A model generated the notes under the pieces. It did no database searches. It saw only the letters and a program-made list of their open reading frames with translations, and was not told the DNA's origin. Positions 11,640-23,648 of a stretch of 64,000 nt of DNA are shown here, piece after piece. Both the position numbers and the translations under genes were made by a program. The stretch covers positions 29,795,172 through 29,859,171 of the forward strand of contig OY720344.1 of the NCBI GenBank assembly GCA_963082975.1, read 5' to 3'. Within the stretch, counting starts at the first letter, position 1; each line of letters begins with the position of its first letter. The stretch comes from Labia minor. Its lineage: Eukaryota > Arthropoda > Insecta > Dermaptera > Spongiphoridae.

Positions 11640-13987
11640 AAATATCTAAATTTTAATTAAATATGTTTACTATCTTAATATATCTGTTTAATGTTCTCAA
11701 TATTAAAATAATTTATAATACAAGGAAAGCTTTATAAAATAGTTAGTTTTAGAGTAAATTTGATTCGTAAAAAATACTAAATTTGACGATATATAATAAA
11801 CATTTAAATTTTATTTTTTGATTAATTGAGGTTTATTATTGATTTTTCAATTTGTGTTCTTTTTTTATAAATTTTTTAAAAAATCATCAATTTAAGAAAT
11901 ATCCATATTTCATTTTGCAAATTATATAATGACTTTTCATCAATGATGTACTCATTTGTGATTATTTTCTAGATTTTTGTTATTGCTTGATATTTTTTGG
12001 CATTCCCAACAACATAAAAAGATTCGCTGTAATTGAGGACATCCTTCTTAAAATAAAAACCTTCAGCTGACTTGAGAGGAGCTTATAAGTTAAGCTCGTT
12101 AAGATTGAGAAAATCATGTTGAGTGAAAATAGCAAACCTCAATTGAATCATTTTATCATTTCCGATATATAATTACCAATCAAGCAAACGGTCAAGTCCA
12201 AATATATATTAATTATTTTATAATATAAGGAAGGGATTTTTTAATACAAGTACATGAAAAATATATTTTATTTAAGTATCCATCATCGGTCGCTTGACTA
12301 TTTTCCTATTTAAAAATATTTCAGTTTAGAGATTCGTTTTTATACGGTTCGAAAAAATCAAAATTAAAAAATTTTGTGTCCCATTGAGCAAATTTAAGTT
12401 AAAAAGAATCGGAGCAAAATCTGGTGAATAAGCTACATAAAAGCATTTTGAAACTAAAGTATTCAATCATTTCCCTTTCAAATTTATATAGAATCACTGT
12501 GAAATATGATTTTTATCGTTATTCATTCAAAGATTGATTCAAATAAATAATTTACATATTATCTCGTATTAACCCTATAATTATTTCGTCGTGCTTATCA
12601 TCTAATATGTCACATCCCTTTTAAAACATTATTTTTTCATTCTTACTTAGAAATTCCAAAAATTTTAACAATTTATTATTTTTTCATTAAATTCAGAATT
12701 ATTATTATATATTAGCTAATAAGCAGCAAAGTGTACAAAAATTACTAAATAATATATTATTCTTAAAAATAAGTGAAGTTGAAGAAGTTCTTTCTTTTGA
12801 AAAGTTAAAAATAGTGGATATCTCTAAAGTTATCAACATTAATTAAACTGAATTTTGACCGGATGGAGGAACAGTTGCAAACTTCCCATCCTTACCAATT
12901 AGATTTGATGTCAATTGAAATTGGCAATATCTTCCAATAAAATATTTACATTTCACTTCAAAAGAAAAATATCATTTTTCTAATGAATCTAATCATATAA
13001 AATTAGTTCCTGAAAAGATTATTTTTTTAAACCGAGCAGTTGTTCCAGAATTAAGAAATTTTTAATTCTTAATTTGTTATGAGTTAATTTTATTAAATGT
13101 TTTAATAGTTAATTATTTAATATTTTGTCACAAATATCTGAATATTTTTCATTTTTAAATACTTATTCTAATTTTGGAATAGTAATTATAATAAATATTT
13201 TTATTAGTTAAGATTGTGTATTTATATGTTTTTAAATTAATTAAATTAATGATTATGTGATTGGAAGAAATAGTTATAATAAAATAAGATAATGAACTTT
13301 AAAAATTTTTTAATTAAATTAATATTGTAAAAACTGTATTAAATTTTTTTTAATATTATTATTATTATGTAAACATTTTAATGGTAAGCAATGCAAGATT
13401 AAAATCTTCGTTTTTATAATTATTACAATTTACATGGATGAATTCTCAATTAAAAAATTAAATAAACATTAGAAAATATGTAGATTAATCCGAAAATTCT
13501 ATTATTAATTTTAAAAATAAATTTTTTAGAAACAAAAACCAAATATTAAAAATCTTTACTAACTCTTTTAAAAAAATAGTTAAGATATTAATTATTTATT
13601 AATTAATTTTATTCAATACTTCTTGTGTGGTCTAAAAATTACTTTTGTAAATCATAAAGTTAGATATCTTAGAAGATAATTAGTAATAACCAAATCTGGC
13701 AAGTATAATTAGCAACAAACAAATTAGACTTTTTCTAAATATTAAATAATTGATTTTTATTTAAAATAACTTATTATATAGAAAGTCATTTATTTATTTA
13801 TTTATAAATCATTAGCAAGAAAATGAATATTAATAAATTTAATATGTTTTGCCACTTTGGATAAAAATTAAATTAATTTAGAGCAACGTACTTGGAGACA
13901 CAAGACTATTTTTTGATTTTAAACCACCTCTCATCTTAATTATAATAAATCTTTCTTAAGTTATGAATTATCTATTTTAGGTCTTCG

Positions 13988-14024
<37 letters not shown>

Positions 14025-15318
14025 GGCGATTGAACCGGGCAATTCACCCCTAACTGATCTTTTCTACGAAACTCGGTAGTTGTGAAAAGACTCGCAGATA
14101 CAGTGTCTTATTTAAGTAAACTTGCAGTCTCAGTTTACGGCTTGTAAATTTATATTGTGAATATTACAAAATACTGACAAATGATCGAACTTTAGAATAT
14201 TTTTTCCATAAATTCAATCACTATTAAAATTTTACTGAAAACTTTCATTCATTAAAACTAGTAAATTAGAATAGAGAAATTAAAATGTTGCTTTCAATCT
14301 GTTTCTTTTTGTCTTCTTGAAACAACTTAAAACAAAAGTGGCGACAAGGAGTACACTTATTGGCCATTTGAATTCTCGTAATGTCTATATCTATTTAGAA
14401 TCTACTAAGAAATTAAGCTAGACCATCGATAGATACTTTCCCATATATATATATATTTATTTATTTATTTATATTTTAATAAATTTTGAAAAATAGCGAT
14501 TGCCATAATTTGGATCTAAATTAAAGTCTCCGTTTTTTCTTTTTTTCTAAACATCATATTGAAAAGATTTATCCACGCCCACATATATTATGTTGGTACT
14601 AAAATAGAAGATTCTATTATGTTGTCTAGCAGTTTCTAGTTATTTCTTAGAAATAATGTAAAATTAATGAAAATGGTTAATGCTTGACAATATTCATTGT
14701 AAATTGAAACTGGGAGAGGTTACTGAATAAATACCTTTGTTACCCGTCTAGTTCGATTGTTATGCTCAACCCGTCTTAAAATTGAAACCTCATTACATCA
14801 AATCGCAATGAAAACCCTTATAAAGCGAACGACATCGTTTGACAATCACAATTCACGACCTGATAAGTTGTTTAATCTCTTTTATTCTTTTTGCTCGAAC
14901 CAGTAACATTATTATTTATTATCTGAAATTATAAATATATTGTTATTAAATTTAAATTATTAATGAAAATCAAGAATAAATCCTTTTATATCTTTTTATA
15001 GAAAATATATAAAATAATATACTTAATAATCTTTTAAATAATTAAAATAGGAATAATTTTTTAATGATATTTAAAGAATTATAAGATGGATTTTAAATAT
15101 TTATTTATATTTATAAAGACATAAATGTATTAAAGAATTTGGAAAATATATATGCATAAGGACAGTTGGGGACAATTGTCATTGCTAAATATAAATTACT
15201 AACCAGAGTACTCTCTTTTGCAAATAGGAATGGTGGGAGCACATTTAGAATGATGAACTTCAAATTAGATTTTAACAATAAAAATTTGTATTTATTAAAG
15301 CTTTTGTGGTTATTTTGA
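11640..15318. other. Long AT-rich stretch, no gene recognised
   Basis: Nearly 3.7 kb of AT-rich sequence. A perfect (TA)n microsatellite lies at about 13991-14021. More complex patches at 14030-14110 and 14710-14890 (moderate GC) show no coding or repeat signature I can identify. Confidence 0.5.
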
Positions 15319-15530
15319 TAATTATTAAGGGAATTTTTATTAAAATACCACATTGTTTGTATAAAATTATATATTAAATTAAAATAACTGTACAACGTTT
15401 CGACTGCATATTCTGCAGTCGTTTTCAAGTAACCGTACGCTTGCTCCGATTCAAGCGGACATTTTAATTTAACATATAATTTTATACAAACAATGTGTGG
15501 TTTTTTAATAAAAATTCCCTTAATAATTAA
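15319..15530. mobile_element. Foldback element with a hammerhead-like hairpin loop
   Basis: Two inverted arms of about 67-70 bp (15319-15385 and 15461-15530) share TAATTATTAAGGGAATTTTT and ACATTGTTTGTATAAAATTA. The spacer, read on the minus strand, contains CTTGAAAAC, a 7-bp stem GACTGCA/TGCAGTC (15402-15420) and then GAAACGTTGT. This recalls the CTGATGA-stem-GAAAC order of hammerhead motifs in Penelope-like elements, but the catalytic box is degenerate. Assignment to Penelope is inference. Confidence 0.45.
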
Positions 15531-15789
15531 TAAAAATTTGTATATTTAAAATTCTATAATTTATTAAATATCATTATAAATCTAATAATATATGAAAATA
15601 TATATATATCCAAATATTATATTTTTTGTATTACTTATTTTAATAATATGTATTTTTTCATCTATTATGTTTTGAATAATCATCTAAATTAAATTATAAT
15701 TTTTTATGTCAAAATGATCTAAACATTTTATAATATTTTCTATGAATCCTCTTTAATCTTAATAAAATTATTATTTATTAAAAAAAATT

Positions 15790-16422
15790 AGCTGGAGTGT
15801 CTCCACTCGACTATCTCGCAATTTGAATTGGATTAAATAACATAATATATTATATTTAAATTAAATTTAATTAATTATAAATTATAAATAATAAATAATA
15901 AATATTAAACCAGCGCATGTTTGGCTTTTTGTTGATGGCACCACGTCACGTGTTGACGCGTGAGATTTTCAGTGTTAAAAAATTAATTCTGGTAATTTCA
16001 GCGAATCAATCAAGCTGAAATTCTATATATAGCAGTTTTATATAATTATTAATCATGTGAAAAATTATCAAACATATATCTTTATTTTTACGGTCACTTT
16101 AGAGGAAAAAAAATCAAAACGTTGTAGGTAATGACCCTCTTCCGGTTGAGCTACATTTCTCAAAAGTTGATAGAAAACTATGAATTTTGAATAATGTCCA
16201 TGTACCAAATTTCATCATTCTAGCTCAAACCGTTTTTGCGTAATCTTGCCTACATACATACACACATACACACATACACACATACACACACACATACACA
16301 CACACAGACATTTTTCTCAACCTTAGTGAAAATGATTCAGGAACCTTCAAAACGTATAAAAACATCAAAATCTCAACATCGAAAATTTTCATGATCGCAA
16401 TACTATCTCTGGCGAGATAGTA
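15790..16422 (-). mobile_element. Family B HINE, near-complete copy
   Basis: The left end is AGCTGGAGTGTCTCCACTCG (stem GAGTG/CACTC) then ACTATCTCGC. The right end is TACTATCTCTGGCGAGATAG/TA, a 9-bp stem with loop TGGC (16401-16422). Internal blocks in order: ACCACGTCACGTG, CTATATATAGCAG, CTTCCGG, the core ATTTCATCATTCTAGCTC, and a long (CA)n microsatellite at about 16256-16310. Open frames through the CA repeat are artefacts. Confidence 0.8.
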
Positions 16423-16796
16423 ATTATTTATATTAAATTGCATTTTTTTAACTTGATTTATTTAGATAGAATGATATTTTATTGAATTGAAAATTTAATT
16501 TTAAATAGAGCTGAATTTAGGATGAAGAAGGATTCTCCATCCCAGGAACCTCTTGTGTCAAGAGGGTTAAAAGGCAAACTAATATCTTTCAAGTGGAAAG
16601 CAAGGGAGCAGAGGCGCAATTGATTTTAAGTGATATTTTCTTGGTATCTTATGAAAGTTCTATTTTAATTGATTATTATTAATTTGATTGGAATAGTTCT
16701 ACTTTTATTGATTTATTAAGAAAAAATTTCATATCTTTTTTATTGAAAATTTCAATAATAATTTATCAGAAAAAGTACAATTAAAATTAATATTAA

Positions 16797-17035
16797 CCCT
16801 TTGCACTCGTATTTTTTTCTGAGAAGAGTACCTACCAACTCGGAATTCTTTTTCATAATCGATTAGGATAAAATTATTTTTATGAGAACATATTACTTTT
16901 CAACTTTAAGGTTTGATGGTTCAAATCTCAAAATACAAAATTTTCATCCCTGTTTATAACCCCTGTACGGGGACATACGAGCGCAATGGTAAAACGACTG
17001 ATGTCCCCTATACGGGGACATACGAGTGCAAAGGG
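16797..17035. mobile_element. piggyBac-type MITE, 239 bp
   Basis: Terminal inverted repeats CCCTTTGCACTCGTA / TACGAGTGCAAAGGG are flanked on both sides by TTAA (16793-16796 and 17036-17039), the diagnostic piggyBac target duplication. The right half carries a second, internal copy of the end motif (CGGGGACATACGAGCGCAATGG), with GTCCCCTATACGGGGAC hairpins. No transposase remains, so it depended on an external piggyBac enzyme. Confidence 0.85.
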
Positions 17036-17157
17036 TTAATTATATTCAAATTTTATAATATTCATGAAATATTTAAAAAGAATCTTTAAATGATTTAATA
17101 AACAATATCAAACATTTTTTATTTGATGAGGATAAAGAAAAGAAAATTACTTTAATT

Positions 17158-17323
17158 CAGAGGTTCTCAAAACGGGGTGGTACATGTACTATTGGTGGTA
17201 CCTTATAACCTAACGGTGATACCAACAGAACATTTACTTTTAGTAACGAAATCATTTGAATTGTACTTGACTTTAAGAATTAATTTCCTGTGGTTCAAAC
17301 ATACAAAAGTTTGAGAATCTCTA
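17158..17323. mobile_element. hAT MITE (Buster-type), 166 bp
   Basis: TIRs CAGAGGTTCTCAAA and TTTGAGAATCTCTA bound 166 bp, flanked by identical 8-bp duplications CTTTAATT (17150-17157 and 17324-17331). The TSD fits the nnnTAnnn pattern of Buster hATs. The ends resemble those of the autonomous element at 44981-48337 (CAGTGGTTCTTAAAC). Non-coding. Confidence 0.85.
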
Positions 17324-18756
17324 CTTTAATTCATTATTATTAATTTTTAATTTCTGAAAATAACTTAGTATTATTATATAAAAATAAAATTTTATGAAAT
17401 AAAATAGTCCAATTGTTATTTCAAACAATGAAGTTGTTAAGACCAAATATCAGTAAACAATAAATATTTGTGTGTTAAAGACTACAATAAATTTTCAGAA
17501 TATTGATTGAAAAACAATATTTATGTACTCCATCAAATATATATATTTCCTGTGTAATAAATTTAGACATTTTGTTGAACAAGTTGATAAGTGGTTTTGA
17601 TGATTCTTAACAAATCCAATTCGTGTCTTCTGAATACTATTCTTACGTATCAATTGCTACCATTGAGTTTGGTCAATATTCAAAATTCTATTTATATTAC
17701 AATTTGCATGACTTTTAAATATTTGGAAGAATTTATTGGATTAGTTTGCTATTAATATATGTAATATATATTATTCATTTGAATTAATTAACATAAATTA
17801 TTATTAAAGTTTTTACATTTATTAAAAAAAAATTCTATTTTGAAATTGTTTCATTTTCCTATTTTATTTTTTTATACCTCGTCTAAATGATGAAATTTAT
17901 TGTCAACTAAATATTCACAATGAACCTTAATCCTGTGTTTTCAAATAACTGAGTTATGTAAATGAGATTTTGTTTCTTATTGTGTATTCATTTAAATATA
18001 ATTGTGCATTTCAAGATATAATTCATGTTTCTCTAAATATAACTGACATTTTAAAGATTATCTATATATATAAAAGGCAATGTCTGTGTGTCTGTGTGTC
18101 TGTCTGTCTGTCTCTTATAGACTCAAAAACTACCCGTCCGATTACGGTGAAACTTTCAGGGATTGTTGTGGGCATACCAAGAAAGGTTTTAGTGTAGTTA
18201 AATCCAAAATTAATTTATCCAAAATTAATTTAATTAGTAATATATTGCTAAAAGTCTGTAGTGTCACAAAACTATCGACAGATGGCGCTACATATAATTT
18301 TCAAAATTCAAATATTTTAAATTTTTTTTAAACTTAATATTTCTAACTTTGTATTACAATACAATAATGAGACGGAATTGTTGTGTGTTAAATTAGATTT
18401 TATAAATTGAAAACCATTAGTTATACTCTTAAGTTATTTAGTTTTATTGATCACATATCTGGAAAAAATCATCTTCATTAGTTGTTTTTAATTTAAATGT
18501 ATATATGTGACGTCACAGTTACCTCCTTTTAGATATATATCTATTCTTAAAATAAAATTAAAAATATTTATATTATATTCATATATATGTAAAATAATAA
18601 TCTCTATAAAATAAGAGAATATACTTATTCAGAAAACTGTTAATTAAAATGTAATAACTATTAACAATTAATAAAGTAGAAATAATTTTCGAACAAATAA
18701 AAATGTAATAATTATTAACAAAAAAAATAAAAAATAAAAATAAATTATTAACAAAA

Positions 18757-19064
18757 TAAGTTGACCTGTGGCCAGGTCCGAACCGACCGACGGTTTGAAG
18801 TAAATTAATTTCCAGCTACAGAAACAATTTCAAATAATTTTAATATATCCATTAATGTAATAAAAAACAGATATGGACATAACATAAATATTTTTAATTT
18901 TATTTTATTTGTAATACATATGTAAGACCAGGCTGTGACGTCATGAATGGCTGGGTGACTTCATATAATTTTAAATTAAGAAATATTCGTGGAGATATGT
19001 AAAAATCTCCACATGTGAAATTTGGTGTGAAAACAATACCTCCCTTACTATCGTCGGTCGGTAA
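18757..19064 (-). mobile_element. Family A HINE with internal deletion
   Basis: Both ends are present: the perfect GACCTG-TGGC-CAGGTC hairpin plus CGAACCGACCGACGG, and CTATCGTCGGTCGGTAA. The central region jumps from TTTTAAATTAAGAAA directly to ATTCGTGGAGATATG, so the copy is about half length and lacks the microsatellite and core. The CRE pair is partly mutated (second site GTGACTTCA). Confidence 0.75.
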
Positions 19065-19334
19065 AAAATAAAAATAAAAATGTAATAATAAAAAATAAAA
19101 TTTCAATTATATTAATTTAATAAATTATTATTATTATTATTATTATTTTCACGTATTAAACGGTATATTATTATTTGTAATAATTCCAATAAAAATAAAT
19201 AAAAATAAAAACCAAAAAAAAAGTGCAATTAAAACTAACATTTCAATTATATTCATTTAATACATTATTATTATTATTATTAAGTGTTCAGTTATCATAT
19301 ACGTAGATATGTATGCAGACACACATGCAAATAT

Positions 19335-19500
19335 TGGGAAATATCCGGTGGAAGACCAAAGATAAAGGTGGGTGGACAATGAAGGAAGGGACATGGGAGA
19401 GATGGGACAGGGTAGGATTTGGTTGTAGCTCAGGATAGGGACTCTTAGAGAAAAGTGGATGCTGCGGCTAAGAACTTTCGAAAACTGTATAGACACAGAG
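19335..19500 (+). pseudogene. LINE 3' tail fragment
   Basis: Shares with 1-248 and 5220-5735 the order GGTGGAAGACCAAAG, GGTGGGTGGACAATG, GTAGCTCAGGATAGGGAC and GCTGCGGCTAAGAACTTTCG, then CACAGAGTTAGATAAA. 5'-truncated, as is usual for non-LTR insertions, and multiply interrupted. Confidence 0.7.
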
Positions 19501-19674
19501 TTAGATAAATATAACATATACAATAATAATATATAATTAATTTACTGATTAAATTAAAATATATATTTTCTAAGAAAACAAATATATGTCTTATCTACTT
19601 ATACTGATTGAAACAAAATGGATGAAAACCTTTTACATACAGACTTTCAACCAAATACTACACTCGGGGGTACA

Positions 19675-19732
19675 GGGGGCGGAGCCCCCGTCTAGGTGTG
19701 AAGAGCGCCTGGAAGGCGCTCTGATCAGCTAG
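19675..19732 (+). terminator. Helitron 3' hairpins and CTAG end
   Basis: The first stem-loop is GGGGGC-GGA-GCCCCC (19675-19689); the second is GAGCGCCT-GGA-AGGCGCTC (19703-19721). CTAG lies at 19729-19732 and the next base is T. Hairpins of this kind act as the transposition terminator in Helitrons; that role is known for the family and is not shown here. Confidence 0.65.
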
Positions 19733-20044
19733 TTATAATTATTTATTTATAAATTTATTTCAATTATAATAAACAGAATGTAAAGTTGCCTTTTAAATAG
19801 ATAAACTCTTTAGTTTACTAAACTAATTAGATACTATTTTTATGATAATAAAAACTTTTTTCAAATCAGAGAAACGATAAAAAATATTTTAATTGATTAA
19901 TTATTTATATTAGAATACAATATTTTATATATAATAATATATAAAATATACTTATTTATTAAAAATTTTATTTCTATTCACACTTATCTTTTAGAATATT
20001 ATGTTTTAATATAAATTGCATATAATTTTATATTTACGAGGGCA

Positions 20045-20430
20045 GGTGAATAAGTCTGACTTTTTGAATGAAACGCAGGTTTTTGGATACAAAATTATTT
20101 TATTTTTCAACGTAGTCTCTTTTGAGCTCTATATATTTCATACAATGTTTCTCCAATTTTTTATCTCTTCCACAAAATAAAATTTATCGAAAACATCAAA
20201 ATACGTATTTGTTTGTGAGTTGATTTATCGTTGGAGTGAAATCTCTTCCCGCGCCGAGTTATTTCTTCAGGTTTGGAAACAAGAAAGTCACTCGGGGCTA
20301 AATCCGGAGAATATGGCGAATGATGGAGCAATTCGTATTCCAATTCATGGATTTTCATGGAAATTCATTGTTGCTATTCATTTAAGAGACGGGAAATTAA
20401 TAAAGTCACGGACTTATTGACCAGTTCTCT
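20045..20430 (-). mobile_element. Internally deleted mariner with transposase C-terminus
   Basis: The ends match as inverted repeats: GGTGAATAAGTCTGAC on the left and GTCACGGACTTATTGACC on the right. Between them a minus-strand frame retains HHSPYSPDLAPSDF (the third catalytic Asp region of mariner) and a GKRFHSND segment. The first two catalytic Asp regions are gone, so it is inactive. Confidence 0.75.
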
Positions 20431-22302
20431 TATAACGTTTATTCATTTTTTTTACTCTATTATTTTTTCCACGATATTTTAATATAACAAAGAAGAATTT
20501 ATTTTAGCTAATTGGAATTTCGCATTTGTTTTATTTTTACAAACGAAATATAAAAATATATGAAAATTTTTTTTTCAAGTTTAATTTGTTTTAAGGTTCA
20601 TTATTAGTATGTTTATGAATAATAAATAATCTATGTTCATTTGAATAGAAAAGTTGATGCAGACATTGACGTTCCACCTCTTTCATTCTTAATCATCAAA
20701 GCAGATTTCAAGAGATGTTTCTCGAAAAAGAATCCTTCCACCTCTCTACAGCCAAGGGAGGACAGCGATTGACTTTGTACTTCACCATTTGAATACAAGC
20801 ATATCTTGGTTAGAATGCATGTGCTTTGTTTTCAAGAACCTTTTCAAAATATTAATTAACTAGTCAATGCATCTAAGTAAGAGGTTACAAGAGAAAATGA
20901 GAACTCATCTATATGTTTCATCCTTTCTCTCTCTCTCTCTCTCTTTCTCTATCTATCTATCTATCTATCTCTTTTTCTCAAAGTTTATTATTTATATTAT
21001 CTTAATGAAAAATGTATTTTAATATTGATCTGAAAGTTTTTTTCTATAATTAAGGTAAACTTCATAGAAAGAAATAAAAAATAAATAGATCAGAAGATGG
21101 GATTACAAATGTCACATTCAGAGAGAATTTAAATAAATTTGGTTGAATTAGTTTCATATAATGAAATAAAAAAAATACATTATAAAGAAATTATTTTTTT
21201 TATTCTTCATTCTTCTTTTCTCTTCTTTATCATAAAAACAATCATCATACGTTTATTGTTTTCTTTTATTATAAATAATTTTTTTCACCTTTAAACTTTA
21301 AGAAAAAAAAATTCTGCATCTAAAGAACAAATCATTATTTCTCACAATAGCTGAATTTAATCAACTAAGTTATTAATAGTTTTTAATTAATACAATTTAC
21401 ATATGTAATATCCATGAAAAAAACTATTATATAGAAATGATGTAAAAATAATTGGCTAAGATTCATTCATTCAATAAAAATTCATGAAAATAGATGAACA
21501 TTTAATATTACAATGACTTCTGATATTTTCTACTAGTAGTTTACTTGTAATTTCAATAAATTATACTTAGATTATACATTTTAATTAAAATATTTAATAT
21601 TTATAATAAATTAGATTTATTAGTTTTCTTTTTCCAAATCAAATAATATTATTTTTATTTAATATATATCATTTACGGAATATAAAAAATAAAATCCTTT
21701 TATGTTCAATCTTTCTATTTTTTTTTGAAAATATTATATTAAGATAATATATGTATTAATACAACGCTTACCAAATATAGGAAATCCAAATTTAGAATTC
21801 TTCATAGATGGTGTCAATATTTCTTTCGTATTTCATATTTTAATTCATTCTGTCATAAGTTAGTACATCAGAATCTGTGACCTATTTACACTCCCAAAAG
21901 AATATTTTCAAAATGAAATCATTTCAAAGACATGCCTATATTTTCTAATCACTATTTTTCAATGATTAGATAACTCTATTAATATTGTCAATATTTTTTA
22001 AAAATTATAAGAATTATATTTTTAATTTATTATGAAAACCCTATTATTTAACTATCACTTTATATATTTTTCTATTAAATTATTGATAAATAAATATTTA
22101 GAAAAAAAAAATAGAAAAAAAAATATCTTAAATACTTGAATAAATTTAGGTAAGATAAATCAATGATTTATTAATATACTCAGGTTTTAGAAGAAGTAAC
22201 TGAAAACAGAATTAAAGTGCCATTCTAGATAATAAAAACCATTATAATTCAAATAAAGAAATGTTGATTTTATTAAATATTCAATAATTTAAATAAAAAT
22301 TA
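20431..22302. other. AT-rich DNA with a CT/CTAT microsatellite
   Basis: A (CT)n followed by (CTAT)n run lies at about 20932-20980. The rest is AT-rich without a gene or repeat that I recognise. Confidence 0.45.
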
Positions 22303-22352
22303 TTCTATGTGGCTCTACGGAACTCGAAAGATCTTGGCCGTAGCAACCAGAC
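22303..22352 (-). pseudogene. Very short LINE 3' end
   Basis: On the minus strand this 50-bp piece reads GGTTGCTACGGCC then TTTCGAGTTCCGTAGAGCC, the same terminal sequence as the LINE tails at 240 and 5715. Confidence 0.6.
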
Positions 22353-22774
22353 TTAAATAAAAATTATTATTATTATAAATTATTTTAAAATCTATCTACA
22401 TTGGATATTCTATTTCAATCATCATTGATGGGAAACTTGATCTTAAAACATTTCTTTACTTTATTCACATCTTGAATTGATTTTTGTATTTGTAATCAAG
22501 GTTAGAAAAGAATACAAATGGATAAACGAATGCATTTTTATAAAGAACAAAACACTACTTAAATCCCCCCAATATTCAATCCAGTTAACGAAACAAAGGC
22601 ACTTTTTGAAATTTCAATTTTATCACGTTGACGATCACAATAGTATGCAAAGATATACTATCAGCCAAACCTGTTAAGCTTTAGATTTTATAATTTTGTT
22701 TAACTCTGAAAAAACCATGTGAGCTCCTTTCTGTTATTTATTTTTAAATGTGTTTACTATTAAAAAAATATCTA

Positions 22775-23010
22775 TCTATCTCTGTTCTTGGACGCAGTAA
22801 CCACATTTCTCGAGGTGTTCCTTCTTACATTGTCCAGCCACCGCGTCCTTGGTCTTCCAAGCGGACGTTTACCAATTGGTCACCCCACAAATATATTTTT
22901 GGCCCTTCTTTCCTCTCCCATTCTAGCCACGTGTTTTGCCCATCGCAACATTCTCGATGTTATAACTCTAACTATGTCTGGAGATGCTTAGAGGTCATGC
23001 AAAATGATAA
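22775..23010 (-). pseudogene. LINE 3' tail, inverted
   Basis: The minus strand carries the LINE order of a GCATGACCTCTAAGCATCTC start, a GCCAAAAATATATTTGTGGG segment and a GGTGGCTGGACAATGT segment, then a GAACAGAGATAGATAG end. Frames are broken. It is the same family as at 5.2-5.7 kb. Confidence 0.7.
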
Positions 23011-23094
23011 AAAAAAATAATAAATAAAATAAATAAATAAAATTAATTGAAATATGAGACAAATGAATTTAGTAACAAAAATTGTATCAAAATG

Positions 23095-23097
<3 letters not shown>

Positions 23098-23166
<69 letters not shown>

Positions 23167-23168
23167 AA
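23098..23168. repeat. Compound (TA)n(GA)n microsatellite
   Basis: About 47 bp of perfect TA dinucleotides run directly into about 24 bp of GA dinucleotides. Highly mutable by slippage. Confidence 0.9.
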
Positions 23169-23221
23169 GAGGGTGAAGGTATATAGTATATAAATATATG
23201 AATGATATAATATAAAGATGC

Positions 23222-23380
23222 ATAGACTTGGATCCCCTTATGTCCACCACCCGCTCCACACATTCCCTTGCTGACAGGTTGACACGTTACCTGACGAGCT
23301 GCTGGACACTGTTCACTATACGTTCGGCAACCAATAGCATCAATAACTCCAAGCATAATTTGGAATAAAATAATTATCAC
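23222..23380 (-). CDS. Possible small Cys-rich exon
   Basis: On the minus strand a frame starts with a short hydrophobic stretch (IIILFQIMLGVIDA), followed by four cysteines spaced C-x6-C-x7-C-x7-C and a Gly-rich end, then CAA|GTCTAT, which could be a splice donor. GC is well above the neighbours. No family was recognised. It could be an exon, a short secreted peptide start or chance; further downstream the frame runs into the TA/GA microsatellite. Confidence 0.22.
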
Positions 23381-23648
23381 TTTATGGGGAAAAAAAATAT
23401 TTTACTTTTTATATATATATATATATTTATAGTGGTAAATATATATTATAAGTTTTGTGAATATGTTAATATAAAAAATATCAACATTATTAACTTCAAC
23501 CAGTGAATATAATTTTGAAATTAAGTTTTAATTAATTCTCACTAAATATTTTCGTTTCCTTGTAGTTTAAAATTAAATTAATTTCATATTTTTAGGGAGT
23601 TTCTCATTTAAATAAAAAATTATAAAAGATTTAATTTTGGTATAAAAA

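Larger units (their letters stand above)
18061..19732 (+). mobile_element. Candidate canonical non-autonomous Helitron
   Basis: The 5' side starts TCTATATATATAAAAGGC immediately after an A, followed by a TGTCTGT microsatellite and ACTCAAAAACTACCCGTCCG, the familiar insect Helitron head. The 3' side has tandem GC-rich hairpins and ends with a stem-loop GAGCGCCT-GGA-AGGCGCTC, a 7-nt spacer and CTAG followed by T: textbook Helitron termini with A|T insertion and no TSD. No Rep/helicase ORF is present. A family A element (18757-19064) and a LINE tail (19335-19500) lie inside. Pairing of the two ends is inferred. Confidence 0.5.

Noticed and set aside
16225-16443. Minus-strand frame rich in Val/Cys/Tyr
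   Set aside because: It is the translation of the (CA)n microsatellite in the family B element.
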